Positions 1 through 12,368 of a DNA stretch of 64,000 nucleotides are shown here, one piece after another. The position numbers and the translations under genes were made by a program. Under the pieces are notes generated by a model. That model saw nothing but the letters and a program-made list of their open reading frames with translations. It was not told the origin of the DNA and did no database searches. Every line of letters starts with the position of its first letter. Position 1 is the first letter of the stretch. This DNA comes from Montifringilla adamsi (Eukaryota > Chordata > Aves > Passeriformes > Passeridae), in NCBI GenBank assembly GCA_017590115.1, contig JAGGNK010012559.1, positions 2,277,236 to 2,341,235 of the forward strand, given 5' to 3'.

Positions 1-66
1 CCCCCTCTGATCCAGCAGACCCAGGACAATTTCCACCATTTTCTAGCCCTGCACTTTTCTTCACTT

Positions 67-160
67 TTTCCTTTCCTTTCCTTTCCTTTCCTTTCCTTTC
101 CTTTCCTTTCCTTTCCTTTCCTTTCCTTTCCTTTCCTTTCCTTTCCTTTCCTTTCCTTTC
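67..160. repeat. (TTTCC)n microsatellite
   Basis: About nineteen uninterrupted copies of the pentanucleotide TTTCC. The array leads directly into a degenerate T/C tract reaching about position 345, so almost 280 bp of this strand is pyrimidine. Such homopurine/homopyrimidine mirror-like tracts can form triplex DNA. No gene is associated with it. Confidence 0.97.
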
Positions 161-345
161 CCTTTTTATTTCTTCTTTTTCTCTTTTTCTTCTTTTCTTT
201 CTTGTTTCTTTTTCTGTTTTTCTTCTTATTTTTCTTTCTTTTTCTTTTCTTTCTCTTTTATTTCCTGATTTCCTTCTTACTTTCTTCCCTTCTTTCTTTC
301 CTTCTTTTTCTTCTTTCATTTTTTCTTCCTTTTCCTCTGTACCAT
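161..345. repeat. Degenerate polypyrimidine tract
   Basis: T/C-rich low-complexity sequence continuing the TTTCC array. It contains an open frame rich in Phe and Leu, but that is a by-product of TTT/TTC/CTT codons and not a gene. Confidence 0.9.
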
Positions 346-2344
346 TTGACAAAGGTTTCTGATTACAGTCCTCCAGGGGAATCAAACACCAAGGCTGCTG
401 CTCATTTACTGACTGGCAGATTAAGATGGATAAAGGGAGAGATTTGTATATTGACTCTGTGTTTATGTAACTCATGTGCAAGGCCTGTCCAAAAGCAAAG
501 GGGGATCTGACCCACATAAATAATAACGAGCAGCATTTTTAAACTAAATCATCTGGAAAATTCACAGACGATTCCATCGGTTCCTTCTATTGTGTCACCA
601 GAGGGTCATAAATAATTCAGCCTTGCTCAAATATTTATGGAAATCAATTTAGCCCTCAGTCCAATGCCACCTCCCTGAGAAAACAGTTTCTTTTCCTATC
701 ACAAGTGCAAACTGACTGCCCTCTGTCCCACGAGCCTTCCCAGGGCCAAGGGCACCTGTAACCTCGCACAGCACATCCAGGCGCCAGCTCTGGAGCCACG
801 CAGACCATAGGGAAGATGGAGCTGCACATGGTCTTCCAGGAGAGGAACAGGTCCAGCACCTTGTGCAGTGACCCCCTAAGCTCCACCGTGGGCATCTGCC
901 CTGGCCCAGGTTGGCTGTCAGCTCCAGAGCTGAGGATCAGCCTTTGGCAAAGCTGCAGGCACATGGAAAGCAGCTCCCGTGCAGGTGACAACTGATGCTC
1001 GAGTCAACAACTCCTGCACAGGAGAGAGACACCTGGATGAGATCAAAGGTCACAAAACAAGCTCCCACAGGAGCCAGCAGCCCAGGGGAGCTCCCTGTGC
1101 CCGCTCCCAGGGCAAGGTCCATGGCTGTGCCACAGGCACCGAGCAGCACACCCTGAGCCGTGAGCTGGCACTCGCTGCTCGCTGCCCTCCTTCTCTGGGG
1201 CTGGCATATGGAAGGACTCTCTTGCCAAAAGCAGAGTGGCCACGTGGGCTGCCCATCATGACCAGCACCCCCTGGTGAGCCCACCATGCTCCTGAGCACC
1301 TTATTGATCCTTGTGGGAGCTCAGCATTTCATCGGCTATTCCTGTTTCTTGACTGAAAACCCCAATTCCTGGAAACTGTGAATCTCTTCCAGCACCTTTA
1401 TTGCACACAAACAGTATAAATTCCTGGGGTCAAATACATGCACACTCTTTGGGGGTGCAACACATTCAGCAAGTAATTAGACCACCACTCAGATTAATAT
1501 CAAACCTCCTCCCAGCTCAGCCACAGCACAGGAACTGGGAGCAGCCACACACAGCCCATGACCATATGGAGAAGCCACATCTCCTCCAGCCTCTGTGTTG
1601 TCTGGAATTCCTGATCACCTCTTAGTAGGTCATTTATCTGCCTCTCCCCAAGTTTCTGAGCCCATTTCTCTCCCAAGGTGCACTTTGCCTGGAACAACAC
1701 ACAGAACTGTGCAAAGGCACAGCCCAAATGGGTTCCCAAGGATCCGTGGCAGACACTGGGACCCTTCTCCTGTGGGGTGCCCCAGGCAGCAGAGCAGTGA
1801 GCTGGGCAGACACTGTGAATTCCACGGAGATCTGAGACATGAACAGGCTGCAGTGACCAGGAGCCCAGTGAGGGATGTTTTGGTGGTTTGGGAGAGATTA
1901 TCCTTCTGTTTCCACCACAGGGGTATCTCTGCACCAAAAGCTCCAGTCTACAAACCATGTGAGCACCTGGGGCAGGAGACAAGCTTGGTGGTGAGCTCAG
2001 GGCAGATGTCCTAGGGTATAACCAGGGTCACTGACAGCCAAAGAGGTGAAAGAGGAGTGTTCCTTGCAGGCATTCACACTGTTTGAGGCTCTTCAGGGTA
2101 AGAAATGCTCTGTGCTGCAGGACGAGGCACAGGGAGGGAGTGCCTGGCAGACAGAGGGGCTGTGGGAGCTGGTGGCACTGTGGGTTAAACTCTGCACCAT
2201 CCTGGCTGAAGGAGCAGCAGAGGCACACTCCAGGGTGTCAGGAGGGTTTGTGAGCTCCCCCAGTGTCACATGTCTCAGCACATGAGACTTCCAGCCAGCT
2301 CCCTTCTGCTTTCCAGACTCTCTTTTTCCACCCCAACTTGTCCT
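346..2344. other. Intergenic, no gene seen
   Basis: Mixed-composition non-coding DNA. Positions about 505-660 form an AT-rich patch with TAAATAATT-type cores that stands out from its surroundings and could be a conserved non-coding element (see findings). Short open frames on both strands lack homology, codon bias and splice context. Confidence 0.6.
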
Positions 2345-2482
2345 CCCTGGAGGGTTTTAAGAGCTGTGTAGATGTGGCATTTGGGAACATGGTTTAGTGG
2401 TAGCCTTGACAGTGCCAGGGGAATGGTTGGACTTTACCATCCGAAAGGCCTTTTCCAACCCAAACAATTCCATAATTCTCTA
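2345..2482 (+). mobile_element. CR1 LINE 3' end fragment
   Basis: The stretch resembles the 3' terminal region of avian CR1 elements: a GGAGG-TTT-AAGA start, a GTTTAGTGGT motif, a GGTTGGACTTTA motif and a CCTTTTCCAACC motif, followed by a degenerate ATTCCATAATTCT tail. The tail lies on the right, so the element reads on the plus strand. It is severely 5'-truncated, as most CR1 copies are. Confidence 0.8.
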
Positions 2483-4034
2483 AATCTACTTGTCACAGCT
2501 GCTGGGGCACACCCAAGGCCCACGTATATCCCACATCTGCACATCTGTAGATGTCACTAGATGAGAGCACAGAGAAAAGCACCAGTGGTCCACACAGGGG
2601 ACACTTGCACGGGTTTACATGTGCAAAATCTTCACTTCAGATGACTCTCCCAAAATCACAACCCACCCTCTCTGCTCTGCCTGCACACAAAGGAGCAGCA
2701 GATGCAGTTGTCTTGCAGCTCCCACCACAGGGGACTGCAAGCACCAATGGCATGGGAGACAAAGGATCATGGATATTACAAACATGGAAGAGCTGCACAA
2801 AGGGAAATAATTTGCCTTGTTAGGAAAAAGTTAGGTAGGATCCTTTTCTGGTTTGTTTTTTTTCTGCTTGCCAGGCAAAGTCCCTCTCCTGTCCAGCATT
2901 TGTGATTTAGGAGCTTGGAAAGTGTGCTTTTCCTTGTCAGACAGGTGATTCATCACAGACTGGAACAAAATGGATGTTCCTGGGCTGCAGGGCCCTGAAC
3001 TGCCCAACATCTGGGATGCCATCTAACCATTACCTTAATTCATAGCCTACTGTACGAGTGTCTGCCTCTGCAGTCAGGGCAAGGACATCACCTGGTCCCT
3101 CTGCAGAGCTGTTTCCTGACAGCATGTGCATTAGTTGTGTTTTATTCAAAAAGGGGTTAATTTGTGCCCTCTTATCCCCCAAGCACAGGAACACAATCAA
3201 TCTCTAAAGAGCTGCTTGGCTTTTTCCTCCCTTCTCCAGCCTCACTTCTTGGCTCTTAATAAATTATTCAGCTTTCCTAAATATGCATAGGGATCTCATT
3301 AACAACTAATTTTGCTTATTTAAACCAACTGTATAATCAAACCACTATAGTGTTTCCCCTTTCTTATAGCCATGAATTATTCATGTAGTGGGAATCTGCA
3401 TACAAATTTATTGATTCTTAAAAGGGTGCCTTTTTCACAGCCTGGAAAAGAGAAACCCTGGTTATTCTGGTGTCCAGCATTTTGGCCCAAACTCCCATGG
3501 AACAAATCATATGGTGTTTTCCTGGGAACAGACAGCAGACAAACCCACAGCATCACCAAATGCACCTGGAATTCCTGAGTGCAAGGAAAGGGAGTGTTTC
3601 CAGCACTGCAATTAATCATTTGCAGAATCTCAAATCGCAGAGTGTGAAGGGCTTATTGTTGCAGCATCCATTTCACTCTGGCTTCCTGCTGCCTTGGGGT
3701 TCTCCCACACAAGGCAGAAAAACACCCAGATAAGGAATGAACATCTTGCAAAGGGCTGCAAAGCCACCAGTGCCCCCAGCACTGCAGATGAAGGCATGCA
3801 GAGGGTCAAGAGGGAGCATGGACCAGTGTGTGCTTCCAGCCTGCTCAGCCCTGTCATGGAGGGCAGCTTTGGGGACCCCCCCATGGCCCTCTCATGCCCA
3901 CCCCTGGATTCCATGGTGGCCTGTTACAGTTTGTCTCATCCTGAAGCTCTTCTGAAGAGCTGTTTTTGGAGATCCCCCAGACCCCACATCCTTCTGGCAC
4001 AGATCCCTGAGGAGCTGGTCCCATTCTGCTCTGA
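2483..4034. other. Intergenic with AT-rich CNE-like patch
   Basis: No gene or clear repeat is seen. Positions about 3,250-3,420 are markedly AT-rich, with homeobox-like TAAT/ATTA cores, an ATGCAT octamer-like core and the near-palindrome ATGAATTATTCAT. This composition is typical of conserved non-coding elements, but conservation cannot be tested here. Confidence 0.5.
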
Positions 4035-4345
4035 GGTTTACAGAATTACAGAGGAATTCAGGTCAGAAGGAGCCTCTGGAGGTTTCTAGTCCAACCTCCA
4101 GCTCAAAGCATGCTCAGCTGTGAGATCAGACCAGGTTCTCACACCTTTATCCAGTGTGGTCTTGAGAATTTCCAGGGGTGGAGGCTGCAAAACCTCTGCA
4201 ACCTATTCAACACTTGACTGTCCTCATGAGATGTTTTTCCTCATATCCATTCTGAAACTCCAGTTTCCAATTTGTGTCCATTGTCTCTTGTCCTTCTGTA
4301 ATGCACTGTTGTGAAGACCCTGGGTCTCCCTGATTGCCTCATCTT
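4035..4345 (-). mobile_element. CR1 LINE 3' fragment, reverse orientation
   Basis: The plus strand begins with the reverse-complemented CR1 tail (ACAGAATTACAGAGG). It continues with CTAGTCCAACCTCC-, TTTCCAGGGGTGGAGG- and TTCCTCATATCCATTCTGAA-like blocks, then the TGTCTCTTGTCCT block. This is the familiar reverse complement of a CR1 3' end. The copy is diverged and 5'-truncated on its right side. Confidence 0.85.
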
Positions 4346-5609
4346 TCCCAAGTGCTCCTGGTTATCATTACTCTCCAACCTTCAAGGCCTGTCTAAATCT
4401 CAGGCTGAGATCTGAAGTAGTAGTGCCCATAATGACAACCACAGCACAAAAAAAGCTCTTACAAACATCTCCTCCTCAAGGAGAGCATTTTCAGAGAAGG
4501 CTTTGACAACCTCATCCCCTGAAAAGTGATTGTCAGAAATGGAGCTGTGAAGCAGTGACCTTCAACTCGTTGTAGACAAAGAAGGATTTAGAACCATCTG
4601 TGCATCTTCTTGTAGGTGCCCCCAGGTTCTCAGTCCCTGCTGGTGGCTGGGACCAAAGGGGAGGTGAGGAATCTCCATGTTCCCCAGCTGGATGGAGCTC
4701 TTGGTATGAGCCCCAGCACAGACAGCTCCTTCCTGTGCTCTGCTAGGAGCCCAGCAGCAGGTCCAGAAATGCCAGGCACATTCCCAGGGACTGCACACTG
4801 CTGGGGCCTGTGGGGTATTAGCTGTGCCCCCTCCACTGGCAGGAGCTGCAGAGGAACCCAAGCAGAGGAACTTGGAGGTGCAAATCTTCCAAGAGCTCTG
4901 ATCTTCCTGCCTGGGGACACTCCAAGCTCTGGACAGGGCTCACACCTGCAAAGACAGTGACCTGCAAGGAGCCCCAGGGGGCTGCAGCAGTGCTCACAGG
5001 ATGGAGATTTCAGTTCATCTGCTCCAACACTGTCACCAAAATCAGGGCAGCAGCACACAGCCCAGGGACATTGGCAGTGCTGCCATCCAGAGAAGCCTCC
5101 CTGGCAGCCCCTGGTTTGGTCAGATTTGTCCTACACAGGGCAAAGCTGCACCTCTGTAGCCACATCTCTCTCCAAGCCTCTGTTGACAAAGCCATGGCTT
5201 ATCTGCCCCATGGCCATCAGTGTTTCTGCACTGAATGAACATCAGATGGTTCATTCTATTTGTCTTTCGAGAGCTGGTGAGGCTCTTTGCTTGCTTTGTA
5301 AAGGAGCAGGTTGTTGTGTTTTAATTTGTCTTCTTGCTCCTTTGTGATAAAAAATAACCCTAGCTGTGGGAGGAACATGAATCTGTAAATGTTCTTTTAT
5401 AACACAGCAGAATCCTGACACAAAATCTCCAATTTTTTCCTTTCCCTGTGCCTGCATTGGTGGCTGGTTCTCTACTTGCTCACCTGTTCAGCTGCAGCTT
5501 CTCAGAGTGTCACTCAGAAGCAATCCTGTGTGGAACAGCTCGAGGAGCTGATCCCAATTGCAGCCCGCAATGGTCTGGATTCAGCCAGGACTTGTTCAGG
5601 GAGGACCTG
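4346..5609. other. Intergenic, nothing recognised
   Basis: Unique-looking non-coding sequence. I see no exon with matching splice sites, no RNA gene and no repeat that can be named. Confidence 0.5.
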
Positions 5610-5705
5610 GTGGTGAAGCACAGAACCATTTAGGTTTGAAAAACCCTCTAAAATCATCAACTCCAACCACTAACCCAGCACAGCCAAGCACAGTACCCAG
5701 GAATG
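5610..5705 (-). mobile_element. Possible short CR1 fragment
   Basis: The blocks GAACCATTTAGGTTTGAAAA, CTCTAAAATCATC and CTCCAACCACTAACCCAGCA recall the reverse complement of CR1 or LTR tails found in birds. Only about 95 bp match the pattern, so the family assignment is weak. Confidence 0.5.
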
Positions 5706-8700
5706 CAGGATGGCTGCTGAGTACCCCATTTCCCACATCCAGCTCCAGGCAGTGGTTGCTGACCCACCCTTGAGTGAGGGAATGGATCTGCTCCTGCCAG
5801 CCTGTGGAGGTGCCAGCAGGGGTGTCACAGCCAGGTCAGCTCAGAGCTGGCAGGACAGCACACACTGCTGCGAGTCACCCGTGGCTGTGCCAGAGCTCCT
5901 CACATGGCACCTGGAGAAGGCACCCAGGGTGACCTCTGGACACCAAGGCACTGAGGAAAAAGGCAGGTGCTTCCAGGCTGTTGTGGGTGTCTTCTCAATG
6001 GCCCACATTCCTGTGCACCCAAAAGCCACCTCTTCTCCTCACAGCTCGTGACAGCCCTGATCACAGCCCCACTGCTCCTCCTCAGCCCTGTGGTGCCACA
6101 GCTGGGCTGTGCTGAGGGACTGGACACCACTGCAGGGGCTGAGTGGTGCAGGAAGGGCAGGGAGTGCTGAAACAGAGATGGAAAGGCACTCTGAGGAAAG
6201 GGTAGGAGAGCACTGGTGGGATGCTCCTCACAACCACCAAGCTGAAGCAGCTGAACTGGTTGTTTGTAAAGCCAGCTACTCCAAATCTTTGGAAAAGCTT
6301 TCAGTTGACGGAGAGAAAACCTGCACAAGGCAGAGCAGCTATCACCCTATTCTGATCAAGCAGCTCTACGATCCCAGGAGGAAATTAATTTAATCAGAAC
6401 AGCAGGAACTTGACAAAAATCCCAGTTGTGCATCAAGGGACACATCAGCCCAGCCACTGCTGTGGCCAGCAGGCAAAGCAACCCTGGAGCAGCTGCATGG
6501 ACACCAGTGAGGCTGCTTGAGGCACAGATGAATACACATCCTCAAGAGCTAATTTTGTACACACAGCAGGCATGAAATAGCAGCTTCTGGGAAACATGGC
6601 CAACAGGCAGGGAAATGAGAGCGTCCCAAGGCTGGGTGCTGAAGGAGTTCTTGGCAGTGTGGCAAGGAAGGTTTGGTTACCGTTGAACCAGCAAGTTTGT
6701 GCTCTTGTCTTTTGCTCAGAGTTCTGCTGAAACCAGCTGAAGGGCATGCACATGGCTCCAGCTGGGAGAGTGCTGGGTGGGGATTGCAGGAGGAGTCACT
6801 TGGCAGAGGACAATCCATGAGCCACACAGATCCCATCCTGCTCCAGGAGTCCCACTCCTCTGTGCAAAGAGCTTCTGGGTCAAAGAAGTCACATTCACGA
6901 CCTTGAGATTGAAATCTGCCTTCCATGGCCCCTTTTCACCTTAAGAGGAGAGGGAAAAGGTACCAGCATGCTGGGTTCTCACAGAGCACACTGCTGCTGG
7001 CACCAACAGGGAGGACAGAAAAAAGGGAGTTTCATGCAGAGGGTAACACGCCTCCAAAAAATCAACCTGCAAAAATTTTATCCGGGGCAGTTGGTCTCAA
7101 TGTAACTTCAGGCACATTCCTAGAAAAACTCAGAGAGCTTTTTCTCCTCTTTAAGATCAGGCTTCTTCTTGTCTGTGTCTCTTCAGTTAGTCTCTGTTCC
7201 TTTGTTCACCTGCACATTATAAGAGCTGAATCCATCCAGTGATCCTGCTGGTAACCAGGATGCCTGGGTCCTGTGGAGGGTGGAGAAGAGAGAAGACACT
7301 GTCCTTGACTTCTTTGTGAGCATGAACCAGTCACCTTCCTCTTGCAGACCTCATTTTCCCAGCTGGAGATGATTCTATTTACCCACACTTGTCAATACAG
7401 TTTTACAACCTGGGTTAATATTGATTTCCAAGGGAATGCATTAAACTCATATCCAATCCTCAGCACCTGTTTAGAGCTTCCTTCTTTCCCACCACTTCAC
7501 AGGTCATCTGCAAAGCAACACAGATGCATCCAGAAGCTTCCACCAAAGCACAGCTCTTTGCTGCAGCTGCCCTTCAGAATGATCCCTGGGACAGACCCCT
7601 CACACAGCACCCAAGAAGGAGATAACTTGTTTTTTCTGGATGCATTTTACACATCACTGTACCTCCTGGTAGTTACTCCAGATCTGCTCTTCAGAAACAG
7701 CTGAGCTGCTCTTGACACCTGTGTCCAAGCCGAGCCCAGCACACATCCCCCACTCCCCCCTACCCATGGTTTAGCAGCAGATAAAACCCAAAATGCTGTG
7801 AGAACAAATACACAAACTGGTTATGTTTTGTTTACATCTTTGCACATGTCTGAGCAGCTCTGCTAGGCTCTGGGTGTGTGCCTGGTGCTGTCCCTTCCCA
7901 GCCCACCTGCTCTCTTGCCCACAGCCAGCGCTGCCCTCTCTGCCTGCCCCGTGGAAACAGGGAGTGGCACAGAGTGTCTGGATTCCATAAGAAGCTGAGA
8001 TCCTCACATAGGCAGCATTAATTGCAACTTTTAACCTTTAATTATAGGTTCCCTTGGTTTCCACTGTGTATTTTCAGCTGATTGCCTCTGTGTTTCCATA
8101 GCTCAGACGTGAACTCACATTCTAGCAATTGCAGAACCACTCCAAGTGACCCAGGCCAGTTTGTGACTTTAATGATCTGCCATCCATTTATGGGTACCTG
8201 GAGAGAGCCCAGGTGAGGACCCGAGTGTTCCCCACTGATTTCATCCCCTGTTAAAGCAACATGTCCCAAAAATGGCCTCAGGTGGTTTAGGAGAACAATT
8301 ATCTCCTTCACATCAGCAGGGTTGGGGAGCTGAGCCTTTGGGGCCAGCAACCCACAGGGAAGTTTGGACCTTCAGTCACACAAGGTACTGCTCCAGCAGA
8401 GCTCCTTCTAAATGGACTGCCAGAAAGATTCGATCATAGGCAAAAATATGCAGATGGAGCTGATTGCTCTGAGTCACACCCTGAGCGCTTCTCCCAGTGC
8501 CCACAGTTTCACAGGAATGTGTGCAGCAGGGACAGCACAGGGATTTACCTGTGGGAACTGAGTCATATCATGACATGTCCCATCCACATCCCTTCCTTGC
8601 AGCTCCCTGCTCCCTTCCAGTCCCTGCTGTATGGACCTGCCCTTGTCTGGGGGTGATAAAAGCTCCCTCTGGAGCAGCATGGCTCCAGGCCTGGACAGGA

Positions 8701-11700
8701 GCCGTGGCAAGAGGGGAGCATCCTTGTTTCTGCACTAATCCCAGCACTCTTCTAGGAAGCTGGACCTGCAGATCTGGGCCTTAATTAGGACTTAAACACC
8801 CCTCTGAGCACTGGATGTCCATTATCTTTGCTGTGAGGGAGGCAGCTGCTTCCTTCAGCTGAATGATGGGTTGTGTCACCCAGGAACAAGAGCCCGTGGC
8901 ATATTTTATAAGATCAGCCATTTTCCCCTGAAGATCCTCCCTCAGAGCCTGCCAAAGGGACAGGTCAGACTGGCCAGGAGGCACCTGGCCATTGCCAGAG
9001 CCAGGAGTGATGTGTGTGAATGTGCCCTGTCCTGCCCTCCCAAGCACAGCCTGGTGCAGAGCCACTCCCTGCCTTCCCTGGAAGTGAGCGAGCTGCCGTG
9101 GCAAGGACGGGCCCGTGGGTGAGGGCACAGGAGCTGCACGCTGCCATGGTGAGCAGCAAAGAGCTGGATCCACCCTCAGAGGGCAGGAATCAGCACCAGC
9201 CTTGCCCAGCTGATAGCCTGGCCAGGCCCTTGTCTCTGTATGCACTGGGCATCACTAAATCACCTCCAGATGCTTCCTCCAGTCTTCTCCCGTGGGTTTT
9301 GCCTACCCCCACCACAGAGGGCTTGGAAACCTCCTTCTGTCTCATCTCATGCACAAGCTCCAAAACAGCCCAGCTGCCCATGCTCCTGAGACTGCCAGGA
9401 GCACAGTGTTCCCAGCTTGGCAACCTGCATCCCACAGCAAGAGCCCACAGCAGCCCTGAGAGCCCCATTCCCCCCAGAGCTGCTGCATTTCTTGGGGAAA
9501 CTTGGAAAGAGAAAGGAACATGGGGAGTGCATCTCATGGGGCTTGGTGCTCTGTGGTCCTGGGCCCCCTGAAGGCTGCACACCACAGCACCAGGAGTCAT
9601 AAATATGGCTTCGTTTCTTTGAGGGAAGGAGGAGGATACACCCAGCACAGCAGAAATGTGACCGCTCCCTCCTGCACTCTGCCCTACTTGGAGACAGACA
9701 AGATAAATCCTACTGACTCCCAGCTCCTTCTGCTCCTCTGCTCAGGCTGGCACACCAACACACAGCAGCTCTGCCCTGCCTGCTCACCACCAGCTGCAGC
9801 TGCACAAGGCTGGCCTCGGAGGAGCTGCGAGACCTCTGCAGCTTTTATCTCAACCACCTTCCAAACCACAGGAGGACCCAGCCACCCCACATGGCAGGGA
9901 GGAACCCCACCACTGGGGATGCAACAGGCCCAGTCATGGGTTGTATGCTGGTTTCCAGGAAATGCCCTGGACAGTCAGGGTCCCTGGACCCCTTCAGAGG
10001 GGTCTTCAGGCAGAGACAGAAGCAGGGCTTGGAGGGACACCTCCCACCCAGGACAGGTCAGGGTCAGGCTGCTGATGACTGAGGGATGGAAAATGATGGT
10101 TGAGGTGGGGCCTGCCCCTGCCCTGGTCAGTGCTGTGCATTTCTGAAAACTCCAGGACAGTGAAAAAAACCCCATTTCCCTGCACCTCGCTGGTGCCTCT
10201 GCTTCCCAAGAGGCTCATGTCTCTTCCTAGCCTCACCTGATGAAGAGCTGCCCCTTCCCACTCTGCTTCTCAGCAGCACAAGGACAGCAGATGATTTGTA
10301 ACAAAGGAATTAAGGACAAGATTTTCAAGTGAGCCAGAGTGAATTCCCAATCCACAAACCAGTGCAGTTCAAACCTGTTGCTTTCAAGCAGAAGAGTCCC
10401 TCCAGCAGCACCAGCACCGTGTCTGAGTGATGAGAAGAAGCCCTTTGCTTTCCCCAGGGGGGGTCAGTCCCATCCACAGCTACACCCCAGCTGTGCAAAC
10501 GGGGTTCAACCTGTGCCCAGCTTCTGCCAAGTGCATTCAAAACCCACATGATAAAAGGTTTAGATGTCATGCTCTGCTGCATTACATCACATTAAGTCAT
10601 GTGTTGTCACCCCACACTATGTCAGCTCACAAAGCAGCTGTGTCCTGGTGACTCAGTCATTTAGGCTGAAATACAGTCCCCTCTCCCAAGGCATTCATGT
10701 CTGGGTGACATCTGAAGAACACATAATATTCTGTAATTCTCTGAGTAACTGTTTTCTAGGTGCAAAAATGAAATATCTGAAAATTTACAAGGAAATTATT
10801 TATTAGCACATGAGATAACATTAACACAGAGAATACCCAAGATAAACGTGGTGTCAGGGAGGGTGTCCACCACTGATCCCATCAGTGAAACAGCACACAC
10901 TCTCAGCCTCTGATATAGATGAAATTCTCTAAAATCTCAGGGAGACATCACATTTCAAGAATACTTTCTCAGAAATAAGAGGCCTTTCTGACTCTAGCTC
11001 CCTGAAATTTCCTTCTGCAACAGCTCTCACTCCTCCTGACATTCACAGCTGTGTCACTCCTGCTTGTTCTCAATTGGCATGAAACCATGGCACTGTTATT
11101 AGGAAAATTCATCTCTCGGAAGGGTCACTGCAGTTTAAACCTAACTTTAGCCCTGACTTTCCCATTTGCTACAACTGAGTATAAATAACTTCTGAAAATG
11201 TTTTATCATCAATTTTTGAATCTGGGCACCTCATCTAAGCAGACTTTCCTGGCTGCTCCCCATCCAGGGGTCTTCACAGCCCTGCTGTTTGCTCTGGCCT
11301 GTGCATTGCTGCCTTCCCAGGTGGGATTGCTCTGTGGGTAGGTGAGAGTTGCTCATTTTTCACGTGCTGCAGCAGAGCTGCCCGAGCACAGCCAAGGACC
11401 ACTGGCGCTGCTGATGAGCTGGAAAAGAGTCACAAAGCTGATTATAGTCTGTCAGCTTCCCTAACCACTTCCAGCAATTAGATTTAAGGACTTTCTTACT
11501 AAATTCGCAGAAATTGCTTCCTTTCCTCCTGCTCCTCTGAGCAAAACGAGCAGAGCCTGATCCCAGACCTGCCCACCTGCACTGTCAGGACAAACAGTCC
11601 CAAAGCACCTGGGTCAAACCACACCCCCAGACTGCTCAGACCCAGCACCGACTCCCCCAAGACCCTGACCTTTACAACAACCCAAGAAGAGAGAGCAAGG

Positions 11701-12261
11701 CTATTTACCTTCAAGCCAGGTGCATGTCATTCAGCAGCCAAAGCAGCCTCAGCTCACAGGCAGTGGGTGCTGGGCTCGGGTCAGGGACTGCTTGGATCAA
11801 TGCCAGCCAACTCTAGGGATTTGTGGACTTGTTTTTTCCCCTTTCTCCTCAACCCCATGCAGTCAGTCCTCCTGCAATTTAAACCCTTCTAATTCTGCCA
11901 AGGCAGGACCTGCCTTCCCAGCCCCAGTGAAACAGCCCCTTCCCATGTCTCTGGCCATGCAAACAGCCATCACACAGGGCTGATCTGGCCAAACACAAAG
12001 CACATATGCAAGGTTATTTTTCCCTGAATTAGCTCAGCCAGCACTGGCACAGGGGCAAGCAGAAGATGCCACCAAGGGCAGGAGCCTGGCAGGGTCACAG
12101 AAGCCCCCACTCAGATTAGCTCCAGCCATGGAGGGAAATGGATGCATGAAAGAGAAAATCTATGTAGGGGACAGCTCATCCCCTCCCTGCCACACTCAGC
12201 GTTCCTTCCTTTCACTCTGTCCTTGGCATAGCACAAGCTGTACCTTTCCACTGCAGAACAC
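5706..12261. other. Intergenic DNA, no gene seen
   Basis: About 6.5 kb of non-coding sequence with moderate GC and no recognised repeat family. Open frames of up to about 210 codons occur but lack start context, splice structure or familiar motifs. A palindromic AP-1 element (TGACTCAGTCA) lies at 10,649-10,659. AT-rich stretches near 10,720-10,990 and 11,140-11,220 are candidates for non-coding conservation only. Confidence 0.5.
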
Positions 12262-12284
12262 TTTTTTTTTTTTTTTTTTTTTTT
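12262..12284. repeat. Poly(T) run, 23 nt
   Basis: Uninterrupted T homopolymer. No retroposed gene body is recognisable on its left side, so it is listed as a simple repeat and not as the tail of a processed pseudogene. Confidence 0.95.
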
Positions 12285-12308
12285 CCTTTTGCAAAGAACC
12301 AGGCAGCC

Positions 12309-12368
12309 CTGTGACACCAGGCAGGAGCTGTACCAGGAGCTGTGACACCAGGCAGGAGCTGCACCAGA
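12309..12368. repeat. Two-copy 31-bp tandem repeat
   Basis: The motif TGTGACACCAGGCAGGAGCT occurs twice at a 31-bp interval (starting near 12,309 and 12,340) with one substitution in the linker (TACCAG versus CACCAG). It is a minimal minisatellite seed with no evident function. Confidence 0.85.

Noticed and set aside
202..510. 102-codon frame with a Phe/Leu-rich, membrane-like N-terminus
   Set aside because: It is a by-product of the polypyrimidine tract (TTT, TTC and CTT codons).
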